From the NCBI GenBank assembly GCA_001899305.1, contig MKWL01000018.1, positions 186,001-250,000 of the forward strand: a DNA stretch of 64,000 nucleotides, read 5' to 3'. This stretch comes from Thiobacillus sp. 0-1251. GTDB lineage: Bacteria > Pseudomonadota > Gammaproteobacteria > Burkholderiales > Thiobacillaceae. The notes below the pieces were generated by a model. It did not search any database. It was not told the origin of the DNA and was given only the letters and a program-made list of their open reading frames with translations. Positions 36,819 through 45,322 of this stretch are shown piece after piece; position 1 is the first letter of the stretch, and every line of letters begins with the position of its first letter. The position numbers and the translations under genes are program-made.

Positions 36819-37510
36819 GGCTTTATCTCCCGCGCGGGGCGGTTGTAGTGCTGCGCCAGTCGCGCCGGTTCCGCGCCGCGCCAGTACGCCCAGCGCAGGC
36901 TCCACATGAGCACGATGGTGTGCCAGGTGCCGTGTTCTTCCCAGCGCCGCGCCGAGGTGACGACGGGGATTTTCAGGCAGGCGGGCGGGCCGGTTTTTTT
37001 CAGGCGCCGCGACAATTCGATGTCTTCCATCAGCGGCTGCTCGGGAAAACCGCCCACCGACTCAAACGCCGCACGGGACATGAACATCGCCTGATCCCCC
37101 GTTGCAATGCCGGTCAGGCGGGACCGCAGGTTCATCATCCGGGCCACCAGCCGCAGCAAGAGCCGCCGCGAACCGAGGCGCACGTCGAAGCGTCCCCAGC
37201 GATGCCGGTTCAGCGCGCAATCGACGGCGCGCAAGGCATCCGTGGGCAGGTGCGTGTCGGCATGCAGAAACAGCAGCGCCACGCCGGCCGCCCGGGCCGC
37301 ACCCGCGTTCATCTGGTGCGCCCGTCCGGGCGGCGCGGTCAACACCTGATCGGCCAGCGGCGCGGCCAGCGCGGGGGTGCCATCGCTGCTGCCGCCATCG
37401 GCGACGATGATTTCGACGCCGCGTTCGCGCAGGGATTCGAGCCGGGTCAGCGCGGGCACAATGATTTGCGCCTCGTTCAAGGTCGGCACGATGATCGACA
37501 GCCAACTCAT
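36815..37510 (-). CDS. TIGR04283-type arsenosugar glycosyltransferase (GT2 fold)
   Basis: A 231-residue GT-A glycosyltransferase: MSWLSIIVPTLNEAQIIVPA, VEIIVADGGSSDGTPALA, LFLHADTHLPTDALRAVD (DxD-like), and GDQAMFMSRAAFESVGGFPE. These are the marks of the TIGR04283 family, which occurs beside ArsS and the TIGR04282 protein in arsenosugar loci. It overlaps the DedA gene stop by 4 bases. The start at 37508-37510 gives the normal N-terminus. Confidence 0.9.
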   Translation of the reverse strand: MSWLSIIVPTLNEAQIIVPALTRLESLRERGVEIIVADGGSSDGTPALAAPLADQVLTAPPGRAHQMNAGAARAAGVALLFLHADTHLPTDALRAVDCALNRHRWGRFDVRLGSRRLLLRLVARMMNLRSRLTGIATGDQAMFMSRAAFESVGGFPEQPLMEDIELSRRLKKTGPPACLKIPVVTSARRWEEHGTWHTIVLMWSLRWAYWRGAEPARLAQHYNRPAREIKP

Positions 37511-38154
37511 ACGGATTCCTCGTCGGGGACGTGGCCCAGTTGCGCAGCGCCATGAAAATGCCGGATCCAGAGCTTCATCAGCACGAACAGCAACAGGCCG
37601 CCGCCGCCCAGCCAAAGCACCGCCAGCCGGACGTTCTCGATCTGCCCGACGAGGCTCGCCAGGCGATGCGCGAACCACCATCCGGCGGTAACGACGACGC
37701 CGGCCCAAAGCAGCGCGCCGATGCCGTCGTATAGCACGAAACGGATGTAGCCCAGATTCGACATCCCGGCCATGGGCGCGGCGAAGGTGCGGAAACCGGG
37801 GACGAAACGCGCGAGGGTCAGCGACCGCGGGCCAAAACGCACCAGGGTATCCGCGGTTTTCGCTACGCAGGCGGTCGAGCCAAAACTCACTTTGCAATAC
37901 AGCCCGATCAGTCGGGCCGAACCCATCCGGCCGACGGCGTACCAGAGGCTGTCGCTCAATAGCGCGGCGCTTGCGGCAATCAGGATGGTCGTCGTGAAAT
38001 CCAGATGCCCGGTTGCCAGCACGCTGCCGGCAACGAGCAGCGTCAGCTCGCCCGCCATCGGCACGCCGGCATTGGTCAGCATGACCCCCACGAATACGGC
38101 GATGTAGCCATAGTGGGCGAACAGGCCGAACAGGAAGGCGGTGAATTCATTCAT
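37507..38154 (-). CDS. DedA-family membrane protein
   Basis: A 215-residue membrane protein with four to five hydrophobic segments and the DedA blocks GVMLTNAGVPMAGELTLLVA and FGPRSLTLARFVPGFRTFAA (the conserved R-x3-LARFxPxxRT loop). The family is linked to membrane-potential-dependent transport and lipid flipping. Membrane proteins of the related VTT group also occur in this run (39044-41170). It could move an arsenical intermediate, but nothing shows this. Confidence 0.87.
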   Translation of the reverse strand: MNEFTAFLFGLFAHYGYIAVFVGVMLTNAGVPMAGELTLLVAGSVLATGHLDFTTTILIAASAALLSDSLWYAVGRMGSARLIGLYCKVSFGSTACVAKTADTLVRFGPRSLTLARFVPGFRTFAAPMAGMSNLGYIRFVLYDGIGALLWAGVVVTAGWWFAHRLASLVGQIENVRLAVLWLGGGGLLLFVLMKLWIRHFHGAAQLGHVPDEESV

Positions 38155-38235
38155 GACGGATGTCGATCGGGTCGCATGGAAATTGGTCGCCCGGTGTGTT
38201 CGATCCTGACAATACGGACACGCTGTGCGGGCGTT

Positions 38236-39039
38236 TCACGAGCCGCGCGCGTTGAGCTTCCAGTCGTAATCGAGATGCGTGAGCCGGGTCTGGCCTGAGC
38301 GCAGCAGCCTGCGGACGTCGTCGGTATCGGCCAGCACGTCGGCATGGCGCGCGAAGAACTGCGAAATATGTCGGTAGCCACCCCAGCCGCGCTCGAAATC
38401 CTGCCGGTACCAGTCGAAGATTTTCGAGACCTCCAGCCGCTGAGTTTTTGGATTGAAGCGGTTGCGGCTGCGGTCCGCGAGAAAGAGCCGGGTGGCGTCT
38501 TCGAGTTGCGATTCCAGCCGCGATCCCACATAGGCCTCGCCGCGCAGGGCGGGGCAGCCGACCGACGCACAGTTCACCGCGAAATGGATGCGCGGTTCCT
38601 CGAACACGCCTTCGGCGCGAATCAGGCCGTGCTCGATATCGTCGAGCGAACGGGTTTCGCCGAGCAGCGGGACGAAGCGCTTCTTCCATGGGCTGCTGAA
38701 CAGGCCGCCGATCTCTTTGATCGAGCCCAGGCCGGGATAGCGGGTCAGCACCAGTTCGACCGTCCAGGCGTTGTAGGCGTTGATCAGGAAGGCGAGCTGG
38801 TCGGATTTGTGCCATTGCCCGTATTCGGCAGGCTTTACCGACGCCAGCGCATCCAGGTAGACCTTCAGGCGCACGCGCTCGCGGGCTATGCCCGCATAGT
38901 CGACTTCGGTGGCCTGGCCCTGCGCCAGGGTGACAACGTGGCGCTGCAGCAGGCCATCCCAGGTGCCGTGGTCGAACGGGGCAGCTTGGGCGGTTGCGAT
39001 ACCGCACCACAACAACAAACCGAAAAAGTACGCACGCAT
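38236..39039 (-). CDS. DUF547-domain secreted protein
   Basis: A 267-residue protein with a signal peptide (YFFGLLLWCGIATAQA). The DUF547 domain is visible as QLAFLINAYNAWTVELVLTR, SSPWKKRFVPLLGE, SLDDIEHGLIR, and RIHFAVNCASVGCPALRGEA, where the conserved His and Cys residues suggest a papain-like or transglutaminase-like active site. Function of the family is unknown. DUF547 proteins recur beside arsenosugar genes. A gap of 81 bases separates it from the DedA gene. Confidence 0.87.
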   Translation of the reverse strand: MRAYFFGLLLWCGIATAQAAPFDHGTWDGLLQRHVVTLAQGQATEVDYAGIARERVRLKVYLDALASVKPAEYGQWHKSDQLAFLINAYNAWTVELVLTRYPGLGSIKEIGGLFSSPWKKRFVPLLGETRSLDDIEHGLIRAEGVFEEPRIHFAVNCASVGCPALRGEAYVGSRLESQLEDATRLFLADRSRNRFNPKTQRLEVSKIFDWYRQDFERGWGGYRHISQFFARHADVLADTDDVRRLLRSGQTRLTHLDYDWKLNARGS

Positions 39040-39043
39040 GGAC

Positions 39044-41170
39044 TTACCCCCTCATCCAGGCCTGATACCGGGCCACCCAGCCGAGCAGCTTCTGCGGCGC
39101 GTGGGCGCGCTTCCATTCGCCTGCCGCATACTTGTTGGCTTCCGCCCAGGTGGGGTAGGGGTGGATGGTGCCGAGGATCTTATTGAGTCCGAGGCCGTGG
39201 CGCATCGCCAGCACGAATTCGGACAGCATCTCGCCGGCGTGCGCGCCAACGATGGTGACGCCGAGGATGCGGTCCTTGCCCGGCACCGTCAGCACTTTCA
39301 CGTAGCCGTGCGTGGCGTCTTCGGTGATGGCGCGGTCGAGGTCGTCGAGCTCGTAGCGCGTGACTTCGACCGCGATGCCCTGTTGTTTGGCGTCGGTTTC
39401 GGACAGGCCGACGCGCGCGACTTCAGGGTCGGTGAAGGTGACCCAGGGGATGACCGAATAGTCTGCCTTGAATCGCTTGATCCCGCCGAACAGCGCATTG
39501 ACCGCCGCATACCAGGCCTGATGTGCAGCCGTGTGGGTGAACTGGTAGGGGCCGGCGACGTCGCCGCAGGCGAAGATATTGGGGTAGCGGGTCTGCAGCC
39601 AGGCGTTGGTTTCGAGGGTGCGCGCGCGGGTCAGCGGGATGTCCAGCGCCTCCAGGCCGAAGCCCTCTGTGCGCGGTGCACGGCCCACCGCCAGCAGCAG
39701 GGCGTCGAAGGGCAGCGCCTCGTCGCGGCCATCGCGGCGCAGCCACAGCCGCTGCTCGCCGTCCGCATTCTCGCAGCGCAGGGTGTCGGTGCCTTTCATC
39801 ACCCTCACGCCGTCGGCGACCAGCGCGGCTTCGACTGCGCCAGCGGCATCGGGGTCTTCCTTGCCCATCAATCCGCTGCGCGCGATCTGCGTCACCTGGC
39901 AGCCGAGGCGGGCGAAGGCCTGCGCCAGCTCGCAGCCGATGGGGCCGCCGCCCAGCACGATCAGCCGCTGGGGGCGTTTGGTCAGCGACCAGATCGTATC
40001 CGATGTGTAATGGCGCACGTCGGCGAGGCCGGGCAGCGCGGGGATCAGCGGCGCGGCGCCAGTGGCGACGACGATCGCTCGCGTGGTGAGCGTCTGGCCG
40101 TTGACCTCGACCGTCCACGGCGAGGTGATCATGGCCTGGCCCTCGACGACCTCGACGCCGAGCTGCGTGTAGCGTTCCACGGAATCGTGCGGCTCGACCG
40201 TGCGCACCACGCGCCGTACCCGCGCCATCACGTCGGCGAAGTCGTATTCGATTGCAGCGCGGGTCATACCAAGCTTTTCTGCGTCGTGCGCCTGCTTGAC
40301 GAACCGGGCCGAGCGGATCAGCGCTTTCGACGGCACGCAGCCATAGTTGAGACAATCTCCGCCCATCTTGTGGCCTTCGATCAGGGTGACTTTCGCTTTC
40401 ACGGCGGCGGCGATGTAGGCGGTGACCAGCCCGGCCGCGCCGGCGCCGATCACCACCAGATTGCGGTCGAAGCGCCTGGGACGCGGCCAGTTCGCATAGA
40501 CCTTGCGCGCCTGGGCCATGGCGACGATTTTTTTCGCGATCAGCGGAAAGATGCCGAGCAGCGCAAACGAGGCCACCAAACCGGGCGACAGAATCCCCGC
40601 CAGGCTGTCGATGCGCGCCAGCTGGGTGCCGGCGTTCACATACACCAGCGTGCCGGCCAGCATACCGACTTGACTCACCCAGTAGAAGGTCCGAGTGCGG
40701 ATCGGCGTCAGCCCCATCAACAGATTGATGACGAAAAACGGAAACGCCGGCACCAGGCGCAGGGTGAAGAGGTAGAAGGCGCCGTCCTTCTCGATGCCGG
40801 CATTGATCGCGGCGAGGCGGTTGCCGAAGCGATTCTGCACGGCGTCGCGCAGCACGAAGCGCGCCGCAAGAAAGGCCAGCGTGGCGCCGAGGCTGGAGGC
40901 GAACGACACCAGCAGGGTGCCGGTGGCAAGCCCGAACAGCGCGCCGCCGGCCAGCGTCATCACTGCCGCGCCGGGCAGCGACAAGGCGGTGACCACGACA
41001 TAGATCACGAAGTAGGCGCCCATTACCAGGTAAGGCGTCGCGGCATACTGCGCGGCGAACTGCGTCTGCGAAGCCTTGAGCGCGTCCAGCGTGAGGAACC
41101 GCCCTAGATCGAAGGCGAAGAACGCAGCCAGCAGGGCGGCGACTAGCGCCAGCAGAATGATGCGTTTCAT
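39044..41170 (-). CDS. fusion of VTT membrane domain and pyridine nucleotide-disulfide oxidoreductase
   Basis: A 708-residue fusion. Residues about 1-220 are a TVP38/TMEM64-like VTT domain (LSLPGAAVMTLAGGALFGLA, LFTLRLVPAFPFFVINLLMG). Residues about 235-700 are a mercuric-reductase/lipoamide-dehydrogenase-like flavoprotein: NLVVIGAGAAGLVTAYIAA, GGDCLNYGCVPSKALIRSA with the redox cysteine pair, and NIFACGDVAGPYQFTHTAAH, then the dimer domain with IHPYPTWAEA. There is no C-terminal Hg-binding CC. This places an NAD(P)H-driven disulfide reductase at a membrane transporter-like domain. It begins 1 base after the arsS stop. Confidence 0.88.
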   Translation of the reverse strand: MKRIILLALVAALLAAFFAFDLGRFLTLDALKASQTQFAAQYAATPYLVMGAYFVIYVVVTALSLPGAAVMTLAGGALFGLATGTLLVSFASSLGATLAFLAARFVLRDAVQNRFGNRLAAINAGIEKDGAFYLFTLRLVPAFPFFVINLLMGLTPIRTRTFYWVSQVGMLAGTLVYVNAGTQLARIDSLAGILSPGLVASFALLGIFPLIAKKIVAMAQARKVYANWPRPRRFDRNLVVIGAGAAGLVTAYIAAAVKAKVTLIEGHKMGGDCLNYGCVPSKALIRSARFVKQAHDAEKLGMTRAAIEYDFADVMARVRRVVRTVEPHDSVERYTQLGVEVVEGQAMITSPWTVEVNGQTLTTRAIVVATGAAPLIPALPGLADVRHYTSDTIWSLTKRPQRLIVLGGGPIGCELAQAFARLGCQVTQIARSGLMGKEDPDAAGAVEAALVADGVRVMKGTDTLRCENADGEQRLWLRRDGRDEALPFDALLLAVGRAPRTEGFGLEALDIPLTRARTLETNAWLQTRYPNIFACGDVAGPYQFTHTAAHQAWYAAVNALFGGIKRFKADYSVIPWVTFTDPEVARVGLSETDAKQQGIAVEVTRYELDDLDRAITEDATHGYVKVLTVPGKDRILGVTIVGAHAGEMLSEFVLAMRHGLGLNKILGTIHPYPTWAEANKYAAGEWKRAHAPQKLLGWVARYQAWMRG

Positions 41171-41171
41171 C

Positions 41172-42152
41172 TCAGCGCTGCCCCGCGTCCGTTTCCAGCG
41201 CACCGCTGCAGCTGCTACCGTGTCCCGCGGTGCAGCCGTAGCAATGGTCGGCCACTTCGATCGGCGCGCCGTCCGGATCGACATCGAGCAGGTCGCGTAG
41301 GTGTGCGCGCGGATTGCCGCCGATGCGCGCGGGCAGGCCGAGCATCTGGTTGAAGTCGCAATCGTAGAGCCGCCCCTGCCAGTCGACGCTGAGCATCGAG
41401 CGACACATCACCTGTGCCAGGTTGGCTTCGTGGTGATTGGCCTTCAGCAGGGCCATGTAGGGTTCGAACTGGCCATGCGACACCAGCGTGCTGCCGAAGC
41501 GCTGGATCGGCATGTTGGTGATCGTGAGCAGGCGATTGAAGACGATGCCGTAATGCGAAAACAGCTCGCGCTGATAGGCCGCCTGCAGGGCGGATTGCTC
41601 GGGCGGCAATTCGGCGCCCTGGGGGTTGAACACCAGGTTCAGCATGAGACCGCTGTCCGGCTGCCCGTAGCCCAGCCGGTTGAGTTGTTGCAGACCTTCG
41701 ATGCTGCGCTCGAACACGCCCTTGCCACGCTGCTTGTCGACATTGTCGGCCTCATAGCAGGGCAGGGAGGCGACCACTTCGATCTGCTGTGCAGCGAGGA
41801 AGTCGGCCAGATCCTCGTGGCCGGGCTCCGACAGGATGGTCAGGTTGCAGCGGTCGATCACTTTCACGCCCAGTTCATGCGCGGTGCGCACCAGCCAGCG
41901 AAAGCGGGGGTGGAGCTCGGGCGCACCGCCGGTCAGGTCGAGAGTTTCAAGCTTGCGCGCGGCTAGCACCTCGGGGATCAGCTTGATCGTAGCGGAATCC
42001 ATCATCTCGGTGCGCTTTGGGCCGGCGTTGACATGACAATGTACGCAGCTCTGATTGCAGCGATAGCCGAGGTTGACCTGCAGGGTGGTGAGCCGTATGC
42101 GGCGCAAGGCCGGGAAATCGCTGGCGCGTAGTAAGGGTAGGGTGGCGTGCAT
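41172..42152 (-). CDS. arsS: arsenosugar biosynthesis radical SAM enzyme
   Basis: A 326-residue radical SAM protein. The 4Fe-4S motif RCNQSCVHCHVNAGP gives Cys32, Cys36 and Cys39 (CxxxCxxC). LETLDLTGGAPELHPRFRWL is the SAM-binding GGxPE-type block. The C-terminal DUF3641-like part carries MCRSMLSVDWQGRLYDCDFN and CYGCTAGHGSSCSG, extra cysteines for an auxiliary cluster. In Synechocystis ArsS joins a 5'-deoxyadenosyl radical to dimethylarsinite, the step after ArsM. The ATG is preceded by CAGAGGATTCTTCG. It is the first gene of the run that ends with pstB. Confidence 0.94.
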   Translation of the reverse strand: MHATLPLLRASDFPALRRIRLTTLQVNLGYRCNQSCVHCHVNAGPKRTEMMDSATIKLIPEVLAARKLETLDLTGGAPELHPRFRWLVRTAHELGVKVIDRCNLTILSEPGHEDLADFLAAQQIEVVASLPCYEADNVDKQRGKGVFERSIEGLQQLNRLGYGQPDSGLMLNLVFNPQGAELPPEQSALQAAYQRELFSHYGIVFNRLLTITNMPIQRFGSTLVSHGQFEPYMALLKANHHEANLAQVMCRSMLSVDWQGRLYDCDFNQMLGLPARIGGNPRAHLRDLLDVDPDGAPIEVADHCYGCTAGHGSSCSGALETDAGQR

Positions 42153-42226
42153 CGAAGAATCCTCTGTCCCGGCATTGCGCCGTCTCAGTTTGGTCGGATG
42201 GGGGGGCTATTCCTGACAGTATTGTG

Positions 42227-42248
42227 CTGTTCAGATGGGATTGAACAG
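42227..42248. promoter_or_regulatory. inverted repeat between hvfC and arsS
   Basis: CTGTTCA and TGAACAG form a perfect 7-base inverted repeat with an 8-base spacer, about 75 bases upstream of the arsS start and 24 bases after the hvfC stop. It could be an operator of the arsenosugar transcript or part of a terminator for the metallophore genes. Confidence 0.4.
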
Positions 42249-42271
42249 GCGGACGCTGGGGAAAGAAGATA

Positions 42272-43036
42272 TTAATAATCCGCGCGGATGCCCAGAATGG
42301 CGCCGCGCGCGCGCAAATCGTCGAGTAGCGCGCCGCCGGACTGGATCACGAGTGCGGGGTCGGGATGGCGGCTTTCGGCAGCGATCATTTGGAGCGCGGC
42401 GCGTCCACTGAGTGTGCCGGGTTCCAGAAATACCAGCAGCCGTGCGGTGAAGGCGTTGATTTCGCTGAATTGCACCTTGTCTTCGGCGGCGCGGAATACC
42501 AGCAAAAAAGTCTCGGCAGGCTGAATCGTGCGGCGCGGCGCGATGCGCTGCACCGGCCAGTCGTAGCGCAGATTTGCCAGCACCGGATTCAGCAGCGGCA
42601 CGCCGTCGAGCAGGTCGCCTGACGCATCGACGTCGCGGTCCGCGACGCGGGTCGACACCGACAGCACCAGCTCGATCCATTCATAGTGCGCCAGCGCCAG
42701 CAGATACGGCGGATAGCCTTCCGGCGCCGTCCACTCGTTCTGCAGGAACTGCACGAACTCGTCCGGGATCTGCCGGAAGTAGGGCGTGCGGCTGCGGTGC
42801 GTGCCGAAAAACGCGCGCACCAGTTTCGCCCACTTGCGCACGCCCAGCACCTGCCGCAGCACCGGAAAGCAGGCCAGCAGGAAGCCCTCGATATTGTTGA
42901 ACAGCAGTTCGTTGTAGACCTTCATGCGCCGCGCTTCGACGCCCGCCGGGCGCGGGTGCGCCTTTGGGTCGCGGATGTGCGCGGTGAAGGCGAACTGGTA
43001 GCGCTGGAATTCAGGAAGCGCGGCTGGCTTGTTCAT
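42272..43036 (-). CDS. HvfC/DUF2063-type partner of a RiPP-modifying enzyme
   Basis: A 254-residue protein of the DUF2063 family (residues about 8-100: [49 protein letters not shown]), followed by the C-terminal domain of HvfC. It forms a complex with the DUF692 enzyme and helps to bind the precursor peptide. Its first codons overlap the hvfB 3' end by 26 bases. In Haemophilus influenzae the HvfB/HvfC pair converts EGKCG cysteines into oxazolone/thioamide copper ligands; I transfer that role by family and synteny. Confidence 0.9.
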   Translation of the reverse strand: MNKPAALPEFQRYQFAFTAHIRDPKAHPRPAGVEARRMKVYNELLFNNIEGFLLACFPVLRQVLGVRKWAKLVRAFFGTHRSRTPYFRQIPDEFVQFLQNEWTAPEGYPPYLLALAHYEWIELVLSVSTRVADRDVDASGDLLDGVPLLNPVLANLRYDWPVQRIAPRRTIQPAETFLLVFRAAEDKVQFSEINAFTARLLVFLEPGTLSGRAALQMIAAESRHPDPALVIQSGGALLDDLRARGAILGIRADY

Positions 43037-43862
43037 GTCGGTGATGCTGGGCCTGGATGCGCGCGATGTGCTCGACCTCGCGCACGAGGTCGGCCAGCGG
43101 CGGAATGTTGAAGTCGCGCTCCAGGAGCGTGGGGGCGACGCCGTGGATGCGGTAGGTCGCGTCGAGCAGCGCCCACACCGGGTCGATCACGTCGGCGCCG
43201 TGGGTATCGACGATCAGGTCCGGTGCTTCGACGTAGTGCCCGGCCATGTGCAGGTACACGATGCGTTCGCTCGGCAGCGCGCGGATGAATTCGAGCGGGT
43301 CGTAGCGGTGGTTCACGCTGTTGACGTAGACGTTGTTGACGTCCAGATGCAGGTCGCAGCCGGCTTCGTCGAGCACGGCGCGGATGAAGGCGATCTCGTC
43401 CATGTCGGCGACCGGCGACGGCGTGTAGTACGAGGCGTTTTCGATCGCGATGCGGCGTTCCAGGATGTCCTGCGCGCGGCGGATGCGCGCAGCGACGTAT
43501 TTCACCGCCTCCTCCGTGAAGGGAATCGGCAGCAGGTCGTACAGGTGCCCGTCGTCCGAGCAGTACGACAGGTGTTCGGTATAGAGCTGGATGCCGTGCG
43601 CATCCATGAATTGCCGCGTCTTCGTCAGCAGCATTTCGTCGAGCGGAGACGGTCCTCCGAGAGACAGCGACAGGCCGTGGCAGACGAAGGGATAGCGTTC
43701 GGTGAAGCTGCGCAGGTCGCGGCCGTAGGCGCCGCCCAGGTCGATCCAGTTCTCCGGAGCGAGCTCGAAAAAATCGATGGCGTCGGGGACCCGGGATTTC
43801 AGCGCGGGAATGAGTTCGCGCCGAAACCCGAGCCCCGCGCCGGACAGGCGCAGGGAGGTCAT
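43011..43862 (-). CDS. HvfB/DUF692 iron-dependent RiPP-modifying oxidase
   Basis: A 283-residue TIM-barrel protein of the DUF692 family (related to MbnB and TglH). Metal-binding residues are visible: [10 protein letters not shown] (His), [22 protein letters not shown] (Glu), [11 protein letters not shown] (Asp/Asn), YLHMAGHYV (His), DTHGADV (Asp/His) and LERDFNIPP (Glu). Such enzymes use a mixed-valent di- or tri-iron site and O2 to oxidise cysteine in a precursor peptide. Its start follows the small EGKCG precursor gene by 15 bases. Confidence 0.92.
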   Translation of the reverse strand: MTSLRLSGAGLGFRRELIPALKSRVPDAIDFFELAPENWIDLGGAYGRDLRSFTERYPFVCHGLSLSLGGPSPLDEMLLTKTRQFMDAHGIQLYTEHLSYCSDDGHLYDLLPIPFTEEAVKYVAARIRRAQDILERRIAIENASYYTPSPVADMDEIAFIRAVLDEAGCDLHLDVNNVYVNSVNHRYDPLEFIRALPSERIVYLHMAGHYVEAPDLIVDTHGADVIDPVWALLDATYRIHGVAPTLLERDFNIPPLADLVREVEHIARIQAQHHRHEQASRAS

Positions 43863-43877
43863 CAGGCTAGCCGCGGA

Positions 43878-44108
43878 TTACTTGGCGACAGGCTTTTTGG
43901 TGGCGCCGCACTTGCCTTCGCCGCATTTTCCTTCAGGCATTTTCTTGTCGGTGGGTTTCATCTCTGTGTGATTGTCGGCGACCTGGTAGCCGGAGGCCAG
44001 GCCGGACAGCGCGAAGGGATTTTCCGCAGCCGCGGCGATGGGGGCGGCTGCCATGCTGGCGAAGAAAGCGGTGCCGGCAGCGGCGGCGATCAGGGATTTC
44101 TTGGACAT
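43878..44108 (-). CDS. EGKCG-type RiPP metallophore precursor, copy 1 (two motifs)
   Basis: A 76-residue precursor. Residues 1-28 are a signal peptide (SLIAAAAGTAFFASMAAAPI), then NPFALSGLASGYQV, the conserved leader block, and PEGKCGEGKCGATKK with two EGKCG core motifs at residues 59-63 and 64-68. The start at 44106-44108 follows TTAGGAGAGAAC. It lies directly upstream of hvfB and hvfC, so it is the natural substrate of that pair. The second precursor at 45323-45613 has three times as many motifs. Modified peptides of this type bind Cu(I). Confidence 0.88.
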   Translation of the reverse strand: MSKKSLIAAAAGTAFFASMAAAPIAAAAENPFALSGLASGYQVADNHTEMKPTDKKMPEGKCGEGKCGATKKPVAK

Positions 44109-44138
44109 GTGTTCTCTCCTAACAGGGTTAAATTCAAC

Positions 44139-44165
44139 GACGGTCAATAAAAGCCGGAGGTTTCC
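44139..44165 (-). promoter_or_regulatory. possible ECF-sigma promoter of precursor copy 1
   Basis: On the minus strand GGAAAC (complement of 44160-44165) and CGTC (complement of 44139-44142) are 17 bases apart, which resembles ECF -35/-10 elements. It lies 31 bases upstream of the precursor start. The match is short, and the adjacent sigma factor's own consensus is not known. Confidence 0.35.
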
Positions 44166-44224
44166 GGTGTGTTGCAAAAGGCTTACGAGCCGAGCCTTTT
44201 CTGCAATTCGGTTTCGATGCGCCG

Positions 44225-44440
44225 TCAGGCTTCGGGCGCAAGCCCGGCGGCGTCATCGGGTGCCGCCGTCTCTTCGCGAAACAGGCGGCGCATTTCCTGC
44301 AACTGCCGGTTGAAGCGTGCGCAGTTCTCGCAGATGGCCAGGTGCAGGCGCAAAGCCATCCGGTTGGAAAGCGGCAGCCGTTCGTCCATGGCACGCGAGG
44401 CGAGTTCTGTTGTCTCCCGGCACGTCGTCATCCATTTCAT
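44225..44440 (-). CDS. zinc-finger anti-sigma factor, copy 1
   Basis: A 71-residue protein with the zf-HC2 pattern of small anti-sigma factors: TTCRETTELASRAMDERLPL and LHLAICENCARFNRQLQEMR, giving C...H-x3-C-x2-C. It is short and has no membrane segment. Its start overlaps the stop of the broken sigma gene by 4 bases. Compare the intact pair at 45700-46567. With its own sigma factor lost, it may act on the paralogous sigma factor or be a leftover. Confidence 0.78.
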   Translation of the reverse strand: MKWMTTCRETTELASRAMDERLPLSNRMALRLHLAICENCARFNRQLQEMRRLFREETAAPDDAAGLAPEA

Positions 44441-44766
44441 GCGGCACCCGCTTTCGAAAACCCGTTCAACTCCAGGCATTGCCGCATGAACACTCTTGCC
44501 CGATGCAGCAGTACCCAGCAGTTGGTCGGGGTGATGTTCAGTTCCTTACAGATTTCTTCGGTTTCCATGCCGGCCACCTCGCGCAGGCTGAATACCTGAG
44601 CCATCACCGGCTTCAGGCGGTCGGCGCATTCGTCCAGCACGCGCCGCAGTTGGCTTATAAGAAGAAAAAGATAGGACAGAAGGGGATGGCTTTCCTGCCG
44701 TCCTTCCGCCCTTTGTAAAACCGGTTCTTCAGGTTGATACAGCCGCATGGGTTGCGGCTGTATCAA
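44437..44766 (-). pseudogene. ECF sigma factor remnant (region 4 only)
   Basis: The last about 70 codons (SQLRRVLDECADRLKPVMAQ, ETEEICKELNITPTNCWVLL, HRARVFMRQCLELNG) match the C-terminal region of the intact sigma factor at 45980-46567 (SQLIAILQRCLDALPNRLGR, STETICQEMEISPTNVWTML). Region 2, which binds core polymerase and the -10 element, is absent. The frame's N-terminus instead reads through unrelated sequence and one arm of a 21-bp palindrome. It is not a working sigma factor. Confidence 0.8.
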
Positions 44767-44773
44767 CCTGAAG
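44727..44773. terminator. 21-bp perfect inverted repeat after the DoxX gene
   Basis: Arms at 44727-44747 and 44753-44773 are exact reverse complements (left arm CTTCAGGTTGATACAGCCGC then A) with a 5-base loop. It stands 9 bases after the DoxX stop, where it would form a very stable terminator-like hairpin; there is only a weak T-run (GGTTTTAC) on that strand. It also marks the point where the copy-1 sigma gene was lost, so it could be a recombination scar or a mobile palindromic element. Confidence 0.7.
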
Positions 44774-44781
44774 GGACAAAC

Positions 44782-45246
44782 TCAGCGGGCCATGAAACGG
44801 CGTGCCAACCAATGATCCAGACTCAGTTTTCCGGGGCCGGAGAGCAACAGCGGGACAAACATCACCAGATACATGAGCGGCAGTTTGAAGCCGTTGTCGC
44901 AGACGTTATAGCCATTGCCCGCGTGAACGCTGGCCCAGGCGACGATCGTCAGAATGATGAGCGACAAACTGAAGAAGCGGGTGCCCAGACCGATCACCAG
45001 TGCGACGGCGCCGATCAGTTCGGACCAGGTGGACAGAAACCACGAGATATCCACTGGCACCAGGTTGAATGGGAAGGGGAAGTCGCCCTGAATATCGGCA
45101 AACCAATTGTCGCCGTTGAATTTCTCGACACCGGATTCCCAGAATTCCCATGCCAGCAGCAGCCGCAAGCCCATCAGGCCGAGATAGCTGCCGGCCTGGT
45201 CGAGCCGTGCGGTGAGCCCCGCATAAAGATGAATGATTGAATTCAT
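44782..45246 (-). CDS. DoxX-family membrane protein of the metallophore locus
   Basis: A 154-residue membrane protein with four hydrophobic segments (LGLMGLRLLLAWEFWESGVE, ELIGAVALVIGLGTRFFSL, LSLIILTIVAWASVHA, LMYLVMFVPLLLSG). DoxX proteins accompany HvfABC and bufferin-type loci and are thought to help in redox or export of the peptide at the membrane. The gene lies between precursor copy 2 and the broken sigma gene. The ATG is at 45244-45246. Confidence 0.87.
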   Translation of the reverse strand: MNSIIHLYAGLTARLDQAGSYLGLMGLRLLLAWEFWESGVEKFNGDNWFADIQGDFPFPFNLVPVDISWFLSTWSELIGAVALVIGLGTRFFSLSLIILTIVAWASVHAGNGYNVCDNGFKLPLMYLVMFVPLLLSGPGKLSLDHWLARRFMAR

Positions 45247-45322
45247 GGTGAAGGCCTTATTGGTTGACGTGGGAGTGGATTGAAAAACGGCCTGAAGCGT
45301 TAACGCCAGGCCAGTCCATCAC

